From assembly GCA_048013815.1 (NCBI GenBank), contig CM106585.1:20026001-20090000 (forward strand): DNA of 64,000 nucleotides, written 5' to 3'. Numbering within the stretch: the stretch's first letter is position 1; each line of letters opens with the position of its first letter. The notes below the pieces were generated by a model. The model saw only the letters and a program-made list of their open reading frames with translations, was not told where the DNA came from and did no database searches. A program made the position numbers and the translations under genes. This document shows positions 35,001-46,674 of this stretch, piece by piece. The DNA is from Setoptus koraiensis (Eukaryota > Arthropoda).

Positions 35001-36173
35001 TGTCCGAGCCGGTAGTGGCTGTCGGACCGCTGTTCATGACCAATCATGGCTAAGACGTATCGGTTTTCGCATTAGCCGACGAGGCTCACCGGGCTATGGT
35101 CGCACAAGTCGCAGCGAACTGTCCCAACAAGTGAAATGGCCGGCCGATGAATGGGAATACCTACAGACCCAGTGAGACAGATGTACTCCAGATTAGATCC
35201 ATTAAGCCGGGCTGTGTATGCTGCTATTTTCGCCGTCTGTTTGCTTAGCGGGTACACATAGCGGGTATGCATAGCAGGTATACATAGCAGGTTGGTTTGT
35301 GTTGGTTTGTCATGTTGTAAAGTTTCCCTAGGTGCACCGTTATTTGAGTTATGGAGTGGCCACAACTGGCGCGATTGCGATTTGGAGCGCCGATAGCGGT
35401 GGCGCCGCCGCCTCACAGCGCGGTGCCTCCTCATACCTACGTGTGACACCACCACCACCGTCTAATCGATGGCTTTTGCCGGTTCATATTTTCCACCTCT
35501 GGTTCTGGTGCAGGTTCAGGTTCATCCATCTCTCACTGTGTGTCTCGTCATAGTTCATTTAATTAATTTTTGTATCAATATCAACAGGAATTCGCTATAT
35601 TTATTTGGCTATGGTATGAATTTCATATGATATTCATATACGGGCCGTATATGAATACATGTACAGACAGTATAAACAACAACAACAACAAATATCATTT
35701 CATATGCTAAACGCGCTCACTTTGCAAGGAATTGCGTTAGCTTGTTTGCGCGTGTGTCACACACGATGTGTGTCGTTGTGAGTGTGTTTGTGCGTGCTTG
35801 TGCATGCCCTCCCTCCCCCCTCGTTCTCGTGATTCACCTGCCGTTCTTTGCACTTTAATAGCTGCTTGCGCGAGTGAGAGAGGGCGCTGTCACTCAACAA
35901 GTGACAGTGTGCTTGTGCATACAAACGACACACAGCGAGCGCCCTCTCTCTCTGTCGAGTAGTGGTGGTGGCGCATGCGCAATGAATAAAAAAGAATAAT
36001 CTCGGCACGGTGTGTGTGTGTGTGCGTGTGTGTGTGTAAAATCGCTCATTCGTCAACTTGATCTCAAAGCAACAACAACAATATCGTCAATCAATTATCA
36101 TTATTTTTATTATTATTATTTTATATTATTATTACTATTATTATTATTATTAATTATTTACTTAAATTTACAT
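32023..36173. other. Gene-free flank upstream of the knirps-type gene
   Basis: AT-richer than the preceding 20 kb. Contains a CA run near 32370, a CCATTCCATT array (33415-33470), a GATA tetranucleotide run near 33626, TGTTGTTGT and CT runs (34027-34050 and 34229-34247), and GT runs near 35750-35800 and 36011-36039. It should include the promoter of the gene at 36174, but no core element is certain. Confidence 0.5.
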
Positions 36174-37214
36174 ATGATTATTATGAACAACAGTAGTAGT
36201 GAACAACTTTGTAAAGTGTGCGGCGAGCTGGCTGCCGGATTTCACTTTGGCGCATTCACGTGCGAAGGATGCAAGGTAAGTTTGTGTCTCAGCGGCACCT
36301 ATATCGGGGCCCTATAACCCTCATTAGTCACACTCGTCCACACTCACTCACCTTCCTCCTCGCTTGTCTCCCCGACTCTGCAACTCGCCGCTGTCGTCAC
36401 CAATCGTCACCAATCGTCACCAATCGTCACCAATCGTCACCAATCGCCATTAATCGTCGCCAATCGCCACCAATCATCAATTGTGATGTGACCAATATAG
36501 TCATTCTTCGGTAGAACATACAACAACACATCGTCTATAGGCGAATGCAAAAACAATAACGAGTGTGTGATCAACAAGAAGAACAGAACCTCATGCAAGT
36601 CGTGCCGCCTGAAGAAATGCTTCGAGGTAGGCATGGCCAAAGAGCATTCACGTTATGGGCGCCGCTCAAACTGGTTCAAAGTATCCATGGCGATTGAAAA
36701 GAAATTAGAAGTGGCCGCCCGGGCCCCAGCAGCCATACAACAGCAACATCAGCATCAACACCAGCATCAGCAACACCAGCAGCACCAGCAACAACAGCAG
36801 CACCAACAGCAACACAATTCACAATTACCACCACATACCCATTTGCATCCGCATCAGCATGCACATTTACATGCTGCACACGCATTAGCACAACATCCAC
36901 ACCAATTACCGCCACATTTGCCCTATCTACATCCCCATCAGCAACATTCACATCAGCAGCAGCTAAATAACCTAAATCAGCAACAATTAGATCATTTACA
37001 CCAAACAAATAGCAATGATAACAATATTATTGACTTGACAAACTGTTTACCACCCACCAATGACCTAAGCAATGGCCAAACAAATGGCGACGGTGATGGT
37101 AGCAACGGCACAACGAATGGCGATGCCAATAACGTCCAACAGCAACAGCATCTCATCCAATTGTTATCCTTTTACCTTTATTATGCCTCCATCTTGAATC
37201 ATCAACATCAATAA
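36174..37214 (+). CDS. Knirps-family nuclear receptor (NR0A type, DNA-binding domain without ligand-binding domain)
   Basis: Exon 1 is 36174-36275 and exon 2 is 36501-37214, with donor CAAG|GTAAGT and acceptor CAATATAG|TCATTC, phase 0; the predicted product is 271 aa. Zinc finger 1 reads C-K-V-C then [11 protein letters not shown], and exon 2 opens with SFFGR, so the split lies inside the recognition helix P-box region. Zinc finger 2 carries CKNNNEC and CKSCRLKKC, followed by [10 protein letters not shown], the kni-box typical of knirps/knirps-like/eagle. The rest is Gln/His-rich (residues ~100-180), then Asn/Gly-rich, with IIDLTNC as a possible CtBP-type motif. Family members are DNA-binding repressors in embryonic patterning and have no ligand-binding domain. 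An in-frame second ATG at 36183 is equally good. The C-terminus may continue in an unseen exon. Confidence 0.88.
36402..36475 (+). repeat. ATCGTCACCA array inside the knirps-type intron
   Basis: About seven tandem units of 9-11 bp (CACCAATCGT) fill a third of the 225-nt intron, just before the acceptor region. Confidence 0.75.
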
Positions 37215-40200
37215 ATTTAATCAATTTTCAATCAAGCCAGTGTTGTTGTTGTCGTCGTCGTCGTCGTCCATCTAAGTGTGCCTGTGCCCGTGTCTACCTG
37301 TTGCTCTCTTGTGCCAGATATATGATCACAATGTGTTCGACAATATTTTGACTCACAATTTGTGAGCGCATCATTAAGATGGCGCAAAACCGAGACGACA
37401 AGCTGAGCTTCGGCCCATTGTGCTGTCTGGTGGTGTGTTGTGTTGTGTTGTGTCATAATGTGGCCACCATTAATCACTATTATTTGCTTTTGCGTCGCAT
37501 CAAAACAGTTCAGTGCAGCATTGATCTCGTCCGAGCCCCCAAATAGGTTAGTGGCCGTCGATACGGAGACGCCTGCAGCCCACTGACACCACCATCTCGA
37601 CCACACGATACCAGTCACGCTGACCATTGTGTTGCGCAATCCACTTAATGGTTGCCAAGCGGGCGTTTGTCATGGTCTCGCAGACCAATGACCACCAGCC
37701 ACCACCGTTTACCACATTATAGGCATTGCGGACATTAGACCTATATTGCGCATCGCATTGCATTGCGTAAGCTCGCATGAGCTAGATTTGCAGCGACTAG
37801 CATGAACTGGATCAAACTGTCTATGTGTGAACCATCAACAGCAACCATCATGAGTAACAGCGGCAGCAACAACGCCACCACCACCACCAAGATTGCGGGA
37901 GATATTCAAGCGGCGCCCTCTATGTGTCGAGAAGGGCTACTACAGCGGGCATCGGTAGTTGGTTATTGTGTAAGCTGATTTATTATCAACAGCAGCGGCG
38001 GCAGCTATACATCGGGAGCAGCAGCAGCATCAGAAATGGCGGCGACAGCAGCAGCACGGATTGACTTAATTGTTGTTGTTGTCGTCGTTATGTTGTGTGG
38101 CGCAGCGCGGCGCAATTAACAAACACTTTGCGGAATGTCAACTAATGAACATTGTGTTTAGGCGCAATTAACATTGTTATCATTGTTATCACGCTCTACT
38201 AAAATTACATAAACAACAGCCAGCCAATTAGCCCGACAGCCAGCCCGACAGTCAGCCCGACAGCCAGCCAGCCCGACAGCCAGCCAGCCCGACAGCCAGC
38301 AAGCAAACGCACAGCCAGAGTGAATAGAGGCAGTAATATGGTCAGCGCGAGGTGATGATCATATCAGCAGGCACAAATCTGTCTGGTGGTGATAATAAAT
38401 CAATAATAATAAAGTCAATAACAACTCTGATTTCCTTAAATTGTCTCTGGCTAACTAAACTAAATTGTTAGCAAGTGTCTATTGTGTCATAAGAAGCTGT
38501 CTCTTTGTGTGTGTGTGTGTCGCTGGCGGCAGCCAAGTTGGTCGCAAGTTGCAGCGGATCGATTGGATCGGATTGGATCGTATCGGATAAGAATGTTGCG
38601 AGGTATCTCGTGTCAACAACGGCAGCAGCAGCAATATAATACATAATAGATTGGCAGGCCATGTTTGTGCATGCTGGCAAACACGGCAGACCAACAAGGC
38701 TGGCCTGCGTTGTTATTTGATCCGTTTAGTTGTTGTAGTTTAGTTGTAGTTGTTGCACAATTGTTAGTGGTGCACTGTTTATTAGCTACCACTTGGCCAC
38801 CATCTTATATAGATAGACTAAATCAGGCGACTAAATGAGACCAACGAGATAATAAAACTTGTTGATTGTATTGAATGGTGATTTAGCGCAATAGTGCGAG
38901 AAATCGCTCCAGCAGGCAAGCCAGCAGCAGCAGAGGCAGAGAGAGAGCTTGCATTCCGGCCGAGTGGCCAGACGGGCTGCCATAATAATAAAAAGAATGG
39001 CTAGGCAACAACATTTGATTGTGTACAGTTTATTTATTTATTTGTATTACATAATGATGTTTAAAAGATGAGAAGATTGAAATGGAACCACTTGTTGATC
39101 TCCTTATTCAAGAGTACAAAGTCGACAAAGCCAGACCTCCCATCGGCATCATCATCATATAATCTCTTGTCAAGTTGAGATTTATTCTCCGCTGGCTGTC
39201 TGGCTGGCTGGCTGGCTGGCACTTGTTCTATTGTTGTGTGGCTGTATTTGGGCACAACAATCAATATATAATTATCCTTGTTAAACGCATACGCAACACG
39301 CCGAGTGTGTGTTTGCCAGCGAAGAAGGGAATAAATAAATAAATTCTTATTATTCTGCTCCGTCTTCTTCTTCTTCTTCTCATTCGTATAAAACAAGTGC
39401 ATTGAACACTTGTGCTTCATTCTAGATTACATTATGTAAGCAACAATATTGATTTCGGCGGCGCCGGCAGCCAAGACAGGCAAGCGTCTTCTCACACTAC
39501 AGGCTGGCTTCGGGCCGGGCCTTCAACCTTTCACAAACAATAATCTATATACCGCATTGCGTGTAGTGGCAGTGATATAGTATAGTACACGACAATGACA
39601 AACAACAGCAAATATTGTCGAATAAGAATAATAAGAGGACGACAACATGTTGTAAAACGACTCGCTCCTTACATAACCTTACAACCCGACAGAACAAAAC
39701 GCCGCCGCCGCCGCCGAACGTATGCGTGAAATGCAAATTAAGCATTTCATTGCCTACTTGGCAAGTTGGCAAGTCGGCAAGTCGGCAAGTTGGCAAGTCG
39801 GCAAGTAGAGTTGAGGACACACACTCACAATAACAATAATAATAATACATTAATAATGTTGTATAATATTGTTATGGCACTTTATTACTAGTTATATAAT
39901 AATAACAAGGAAAACTGGAATATATTGCGTTATTGATTTGTTGTGTGTTGTATTATAGATTTGTCTTAGATGGAGTGGATAAACTAGAAGCCGATATGTC
40001 ACAAATGCCAATACACTATTGGCAATAGTGTGCCAGTGTGAGCCAACGCGAGAGACACGCAGTTAGCGAGACATCGTTGGCAAAGCTTGACATGAGATTC
40101 TCAAGATGAGAAGCGGCCCGAGCAACCCAAATACAATCCAGGTTGTTGGCTCGGCCATTGTTTGATCGACAATCGCCGATAATCTCTCCCTCTGTTTGCG

Positions 40201-43200
40201 ACATGTTTCGCCTGTTATAACTTACATAACTTATATAACTTATGTCCGACGTCCCACATCGCACAGCGCATCAAACAGTGTGTGTACAGGTGCCAGCAAG
40301 TTTATGCAATGTCTTGTGAGGCGACAATTGATGCGGATGACATTTTGACAGACACAAAGGCATTATTGCTATTATTATGCGTTCGTTCCTTCGTTTGTTC
40401 TCGCTAATCTAATGTTTCTTTAATTCTCAGCCCTGCCGCAGGCGTTTGACGTTCACACAACCCGCCAGAGCAACTTGCAACAGCGACACCAACAGCGACA
40501 CCAACACCAACGACAGCCAACAACAACGACACCAACAACGGCCAACAACGGCCAACAACGACCAACAACAACAGAGTGACAAATCATCGACAACAGTGCC
40601 CGGCAAACAAACAAACCTGTGGGCAACCTGTGGCTGTTGGCTGGCCGTCGCTGTTGGCCGACAACAGTCGCAGTGGGTCCACTCAATACAGACGACGTCA
40701 TCTCAATAAAGAGTCTCAAAAGAATATTATTTATCCATCTCATGACACCCGCTGCAGGGGCTTGCAGGCCATATAAGGCCACTTGTGAGCATTGTACAGT
40801 GGCCGGTGCACTGGTTGCAATTGTGCCAATTGTGTACCGATCCAACCACGATCGAGCTAACTGACAATGTGAGATTACATTGGCCGGCTATCGGGCGATC
40901 TCGGCAACACCGACTGATACGTTTCTCTCATCTCGTTTCATCTCGTAGTCTCATCGCTTCTCCCTGGGTAGCCCATTGAGATGATGTGAACCGATAAGTG
41001 AACAATAATCCGCCTACGAATTTATTTGTCACCATTTCCTCGTAACACTGTCGTGGTCGTCGTGGTCGTCGCTGTGAATATAGTGTGATATAAGGTCAAT
41101 CACCAATAGTGGATTATGTAATCCGCAAAGGTGTCGCTGCACTGGTCAGAGAGCCCAGAAAGACAGACGCAGATTGCCGATTGTGTTCTCAGGCACACAC
41201 ACACACGCCGGCTGGAGAGATTGACAAAGTTGTAGAAAAGTTAAATAAAAGCGTTTGTTGCCTTTTCTTTTCTCATATGGCAACATTATTATTGCGCCAT
41301 TGTTCTTGACAACAACAACAACAATATTAGTAATCTCGGCTCGGCATCTTTTGCATACTATCGCTACTTGTTGGGCTGGCTAGCGCTTGCCGTCGGCGTC
41401 GCCGTTGCCGTTGCTGTTGCCGTTGCTGTTGTCCGGGGATTTATGGAGTACTATATTTTAGCATATACTTATAACTATACATATTTGTTGTTTTTGTTGA
41501 TTATAATTACCATTGCGCACACTGCAAATCAAGAGGCGGCACAACAGCCGGCAAGGAATGCAAGCCCAACTCATATTTCACCGTCGCCGGCGTCGCCTTA
41601 GCCCCCAATGCGCAACAACGAGCCGCAACAACGAGCCGCAACAACGAGCCGCAAATACACGACAAGCAATGCAAGCAATATAAAATAACCATAACCATTA
41701 TTATTACGCAAAATGTTTCATGCTATCAAGTCATTAGATGGAAACATAACGAGCGCAGATTATAAGCCAAATGTCGGTTTGTCACAAGTATTGTTCAATA
41801 GTGTTGTAAATGTCAAGATTATCCACTTGTTGCCGCTCTATACGATCTCTCGCTCGCTCTGTCGCTCAACGTATGCGCAACTCCTAAACGTATACTCGAC
41901 AATTGGCAAGCCAGGTAAACTGGCCGCTGCGGGCATAACCCAAAAACAACTGAACAACTGACACTACTATACAAATCTACAATCTCTGCAAACGGTGCAA
42001 CTGTTGTCATTTGTCCTCGTTAGCTCTTTATAGGTTAAATGGAATAAATGACAACAACAGCAACCACTTGTTGTTGCCCCGCATAAAGCCAGCCATAAAC
42101 TCTGCCCGCGCTAAGCCCGTTGTGCGCTTATATAGGCTTGATTTAACTAGAGCTAGACAGCCGCATCCAGCGACACCTGTGTGCGCCATCTATAGGACAG
42201 GTGATGCGAACTGGCTGCCGCTGCCATTCAATGCGCTCATTTCGTTTTATTTCATTTTATTATTTATTTCTTCTCGAGTCAATCTCACTGGCAGTGCCCA
42301 CCGTCTAGTCGCTTGTCGGTGCCAACTATTCACTCACGTAGGCAGCCTCTCTTAGAAATGAGTTTACTAATATCATGTTATATTGTTCAGAATGCCTGGC
42401 GCATTGATTACCTTGATGATTTTGCAATAAACACACACACACACACAATCTTTTCAGCAAAGAAATGTAATTAGAGAAAATGGCAAAATTCTAATGGCGA
42501 ATCTCAATGGGTATCGCATCGATAGTTGATAGTGCCATTTCCAGGCCAATCGTTCATGTGAGCGCCGCCATAACTGGCAGTTTTTCAATGTAATTAGCCC
42601 CAAACGGCTTATCAAACGGCGGGTAGCATAGCGAGCAAGCTTTCATTGGTCAACATATTGTGTCAATTGCCCAACGACAACTCACACAAAGTCAGCCAGG
42701 TGCCTATCGAATGGCTCGTCGTCGATATCCAACACTAATAGCTCTAATGTTTCGAGAGAAAAACCAAAAATCCAGCCAGAGAGCTGATACACGACGATGC
42801 TGAAATATTTCACCTGACGAACAGTTGCAGTTTTGAGCTCGATTCCGACGAATTTTGCACACACTGAGCACAATGAGACACAGGCTACACAGGTTCGGCT
42901 TTAATTAACGGTTACATCGGCTTCTTTTAATTCTTGCATAGTGTACTTCAACTATGCAAACATTCGCAGCTCACTCGACTTCGAGCCACAGTCAAACTAT
43001 ATCGACACCTTCAACTTGACCAGCCCTGCAACTGCATGATCTACCGATCGATACTAGACTGTCTGGGCTATCTGGCTCGGACTATCTGGCCCGGACTATC
43101 TGGCAGATTAGAATGTGGAGTAGTTGCCCATTAACTTTCGTTGTTGGATGATCGACTGCCGATTCACTTGTCCAACCACAATCACAAGGTGCATGTACTA

Positions 43201-44902
43201 AGTGTTTGTCACTAAAGACAACTTCAGACAGGATGAGGGCGAGATCCCTGACTTGTGTGTTTGTAAAGTAAGCCCTAAAACGATTATGACAGCCGGAGTG
43301 AATGAAACTATGAAAAATCCAACGACCACTCGTCTCGTCAATTTGGTAGGCAGAATCATTTACAATCATCATTTGTTTTCTGTAAAAGAAAACTCTCTGT
43401 TAGCAACCAAACAGTCAGTCAATTGTTGAAACAATGACTCTAGAAACACCCACCAAACTTCTCTATCATACTCGAAGAATTGCCTTGATCCCTACTACCA
43501 TACTACTCTCTATTAAATAACTACTTCTAGGCTAAGCATGACAATAAGCAATAAAGACATTATTTGCATAATTGATACGAGCCAACCAGTGTTGGTTCAA
43601 AACTATCCGAAGTAATAATGCTAACTGATGTAGGCGTCGGTCATACACACACAAACCAGAGTCAAATATATAGAGGGCGATTTTAACAAATCGAACATTT
43701 GTTGAAAATAGTAATAATGGTCTTAGCGCTCATATAGGACCACTAACTTACTGTATCAGACATGGTCGTTATTTTTGTAAGCCAACAACAGATAGAGAAC
43801 GCTTAATTATAGCAACATCTCAAAGTAATCATTCAACAAACCTCATGCGTGATTGTAATAGATATCCTGTGTCATGAATGTATCGATTGAGCTTACAGAA
43901 TTGCTATATCAGTGGAAGCAAGTCACAATAGTACTCTGGAATTCATTATTTGTACTTTTGTGCTGTTCTCATGTTTCTTGCACATACACTAGATGTGTTT
44001 GCGATAATTATTACTATCTCAGCCGAGTTGGTTAGTTAGTTTAAATAATCATGACTAGCTTGAGAGGGCTGATTGGCTTTCTGATTGTCTGCTTGCTGCT
44101 GCATGCAGCTCCTTCTTTAGCTAATTTATTTATGTTTCCTATTCTAAACAATTGTTTAGGAGTGTTGAAGGCACAAAAGGCATCCCTTCTCTCATGATAC
44201 AAAATAATAGTAATAATCCGCTCGATTGTGAGAGCAGCTAACATCACCTGACAAGTGCTACTTCAACAGTATTTTGTTTGTATTTACAATTGTGAGTCTG
44301 TCTTGATTTGTATGTCAATTGTTCAATTTCTTCAAGAGTTAGTTAAATGCTTGGCGAGCAGGAGGTGGATTATATAAAATTGACAACCGAAAATAGTTGT
44401 TTACAACGCTGTTGTTATTTATAGGGCAAAAAGAATAATAGTTACCATTAAAATTATAGGCAAGCTATCCTTGTTTCGGCACGCACGAGGCGAGATCACC
44501 CCTCGACGGAGAAAACCTTGCTTTGTGTATCAATCGACCGTGCTAAGTCCAGTAGTCTTTTAAAGTGAGTGAGTTTGTAGTTTGTTGACTCCATCTTGAG
44601 CCGTTGCTAAATGCTGATTTGAGAGTCCTTTAAAACATGTTAGCTGTCGATTCGTTCACTATGTTTTTGTCACAATAAATTGAGAGCTCCCGGATAGAAT
44701 ATAAACCGTTGAGTAACTCTTCTTGTACATAAGTTATTGTCATGAGAATAGCCTTACAAAAGTATATTATTCTATTTGAAGATTATGTCCAACAACAACA
44801 ACAGAGTTGCTCTATGGGTTGAGATTAGATTGTTCCGAATTGTTTTCTTCCGCTTGCTTGTAGAAAAACTTAATGCCTTGTCATAATAACCAAACTCGAT
44901 CA
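37215..44902. other. Second gene-poor stretch between the knirps-type gene and Rab40
   Basis: Holds a GTCGTCGTC run (37250-37268), a CAGCCAGCCCGA array (38219-38296), a CCG run near 39700, a GGCAAGTC array (39758-39808), CAACAACGA arrays (40460-40570) and a CGTTGCCGTTG patch (41400-41435). Several minus-strand frames look protein-like (37548-37778, 39061-39420, 42680-42870), but none carries a domain I can name. Confidence 0.5.
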
Positions 44903-45811
44903 TCACCATAATTTTATCAAAGTGTCCTGGATATGAAGGAAGGTTAGTGTTAGTTTACCTAAAAAGTTTTGCTTGCTAGCATGACACAACCTATGTGGGT
45001 ATTGTGATGATGATGATGATGAAGATGTGGTCTGATGATGGTATGTTGCATATAATGACGACGTCTGATGAGAATACGACTTTAAATACTCTTTTATCTG
45101 CGAAGGCAGCTTTAGTTGTGAAACGGAATCTGTTTGTGCGACTATGGTCCGACAGCATAAATCTTGCAGGGATAATACTTGATTTTTCCATATGTTATCG
45201 ATTCCATTGCGTATAAGAACCATGCGGCACAATTCAACTAGTGCCTCTCTAATACTATAATCACAAAGATGGGACACCTCGAAAAATGACATTTTATGTT
45301 TCTTGGCATAGTGTTCTGCTACACTTTTTTCTACTTGTCTATTAAAAGCTAAATGTAACCTATTACCTATCAATATTTTGGGTATACCAGGTGCGTGTTC
45401 CTCGATCTCTTTAATCCACCTATCTAAGCCGTTGAAAGACCATTTACGGGTTATATCGTACACTAAAAGTATTCCTTGAGCTCCCCTTGAATAGGATCTA
45501 ATTATAGTTGAGAAGCGTCCTTGACCAGATGTATCCCACAATTGCAATCGAATTCGTTTGCCGTCCAAAAGAACATTTGTTGCTTTATATGCAACAGTTA
45601 TATCTCTCAGTGAAAAGCTTGATGGTGAAGATATGGCCGCTGCTGAGATGGCTTGTGATGATGGCGATGAGCACAATGTAGAAGGGGATGTGATATTGTC
45701 TAGACCAACTGAATCATGCACAGGTGATGCATCCTCATCGGCCATCTGAAGGTGCCGTAATATCTCATCTTTGCCAACGTCCGAGTCTCCTGCGAGCAAG
45801 AATTTCATCAT
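44903..45811 (-). CDS. RAB40: Rab40-type small GTPase with SOCS box
   Basis: The 302-residue product begins [18 protein letters not shown], the Rab40 P-loop. Further marks are WDTSGQGRF, the [15 protein letters not shown] segment, [12 protein letters not shown], and GNRLHLAF where other GTPases have NKxD, a known Rab40 trait. Residues ~215-250 hold the SOCS box ([12 protein letters not shown], then [11 protein letters not shown]), which in the family recruits elongin B/C and Cullin5 to form a ubiquitin ligase. Two oddities: the switch I region carries a Ser-rich insertion of roughly 30 residues, and the usual C-terminal prenylation cysteine is absent from this reading. A 32-nt stretch starting GTAAACTAAC and ending TATCCAG (about 44960-44929) could be a tiny intron leading to another end. 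The N-terminus is shorter than in vertebrate homologues. Confidence 0.9.
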   Translation of the reverse strand: MMKFLLAGDSDVGKDEILRHLQMADEDASPVHDSVGLDNITSPSTLCSSPSSQAISAAAISSPSSFSLRDITVAYKATNVLLDGKRIRLQLWDTSGQGRFSTIIRSYSRGAQGILLVYDITRKWSFNGLDRWIKEIEEHAPGIPKILIGNRLHLAFNRQVEKSVAEHYAKKHKMSFFEVSHLCDYSIREALVELCRMVLIRNGIDNIWKNQVLSLQDLCCRTIVAQTDSVSQLKLPSQIKEYLKSYSHQTSSLYATYHHQTTSSSSSSSQYPHRLCHASKQNFLGKLTLTFLHIQDTLIKLW

Positions 45812-46674
45812 TAGCTATCATCTAGTAGACATGTAAATAAATGTCCTTAATCCTTTGATGAAAAATGCAATGGTTAGATAATGGATGTCGGTTTTAATGA
45901 ATATGGTAGGACATCTGACAGTGGTGTATAAATGTATTAAGGCACAGGATAGCTTTGTTAACAAGTAGTGATAATAGTGATGGAAAAAATTGTAACAAGG
46001 TTTATTCGCAACCACAGCTTAACAACATAATCAGCTACAATAACAACAGTAATGTAATTTGATTGCGACTTACCTCTTGCGCATGCTTCGGATTAAATGG
46101 CGCCAAAATTCAAGCAACAATAATTGTTTTTTTTTTCTGTTGCACCAAAAAACGACCAAGCTTTGCGAATTGTTTTGCAATGGGTGGTCCACCAAAAGTG
46201 TGCACCTTTCTTTCGAAACGTGCGCTGGCTTCCATTGTACATTAGTGCTCTAGCGTGCTGCACGTATTTATGTTTTCTACCTGCATGCGCTACTGTGTGC
46301 GCGACAGCCAGCTGATAACAATTAGGCACATGTACCAAAATGTTACATGAATACATCTGGGAATGCACAACTTGTTCCTCTTTAACTGTGCCTGTGCTGA
46401 TTTGTGTGCACCTACCAACAGTTTATAGTTACAAACTTTTCACCTAGAGAGAGAGGTTTTGTGTTTCATTGACGGGTTGCTTGAACAACTGAAGCGACCC
46501 TAGCGGGACGATTTCAAAACTATCACCGACTGTTCAACAGGTTCACAATAACAATAATAATAGAATTTCAAACGCACGAGTCACACTGAGAAACGCTCAT
46601 TATTTTAAGAGATATCCCGCATTTTTTCTATTCTTATATTTTTACCAAGATATAATTATTTATTTTTTGACAAT
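45812..46674. promoter_or_regulatory. Divergent intergenic region between Rab40 and PMS2
   Basis: These 863 bp separate two head-to-head genes. The part next to PMS2 is AT-rich. A T-run lies near 46128. Short frames between 46059 and 46368 overlap on both strands and look like chance. Confidence 0.5.

Noticed and set aside
37548-37778. Minus-strand frame with a W-I-A-Q-H-N-G-Q-R-D-W stretch recalling a Bcl-2 BH2 motif
   Set aside because: BH1 spacing is wrong, no other BH motif or flanking exon is seen, and the frame breaks soon after. The likeness is too short to support a call.
39061-39420. Minus-strand frame followed by AAATAAATAAA, possible last exon
   Set aside because: It contains a GCCAGCCAGCC repeat in frame, lacks a good acceptor and matches no family I can name.
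42680-42870. Minus-strand segment with acceptor-like GTGCTCAG and donor-like GTGAGT ends
   Set aside because: The peptide text looks plausible but I found no partner exons on either side, so an isolated exon cannot be supported.
46059-46368. Several short frames between Rab40 and PMS2
   Set aside because: They overlap on both strands within a promoter region and show no family likeness.
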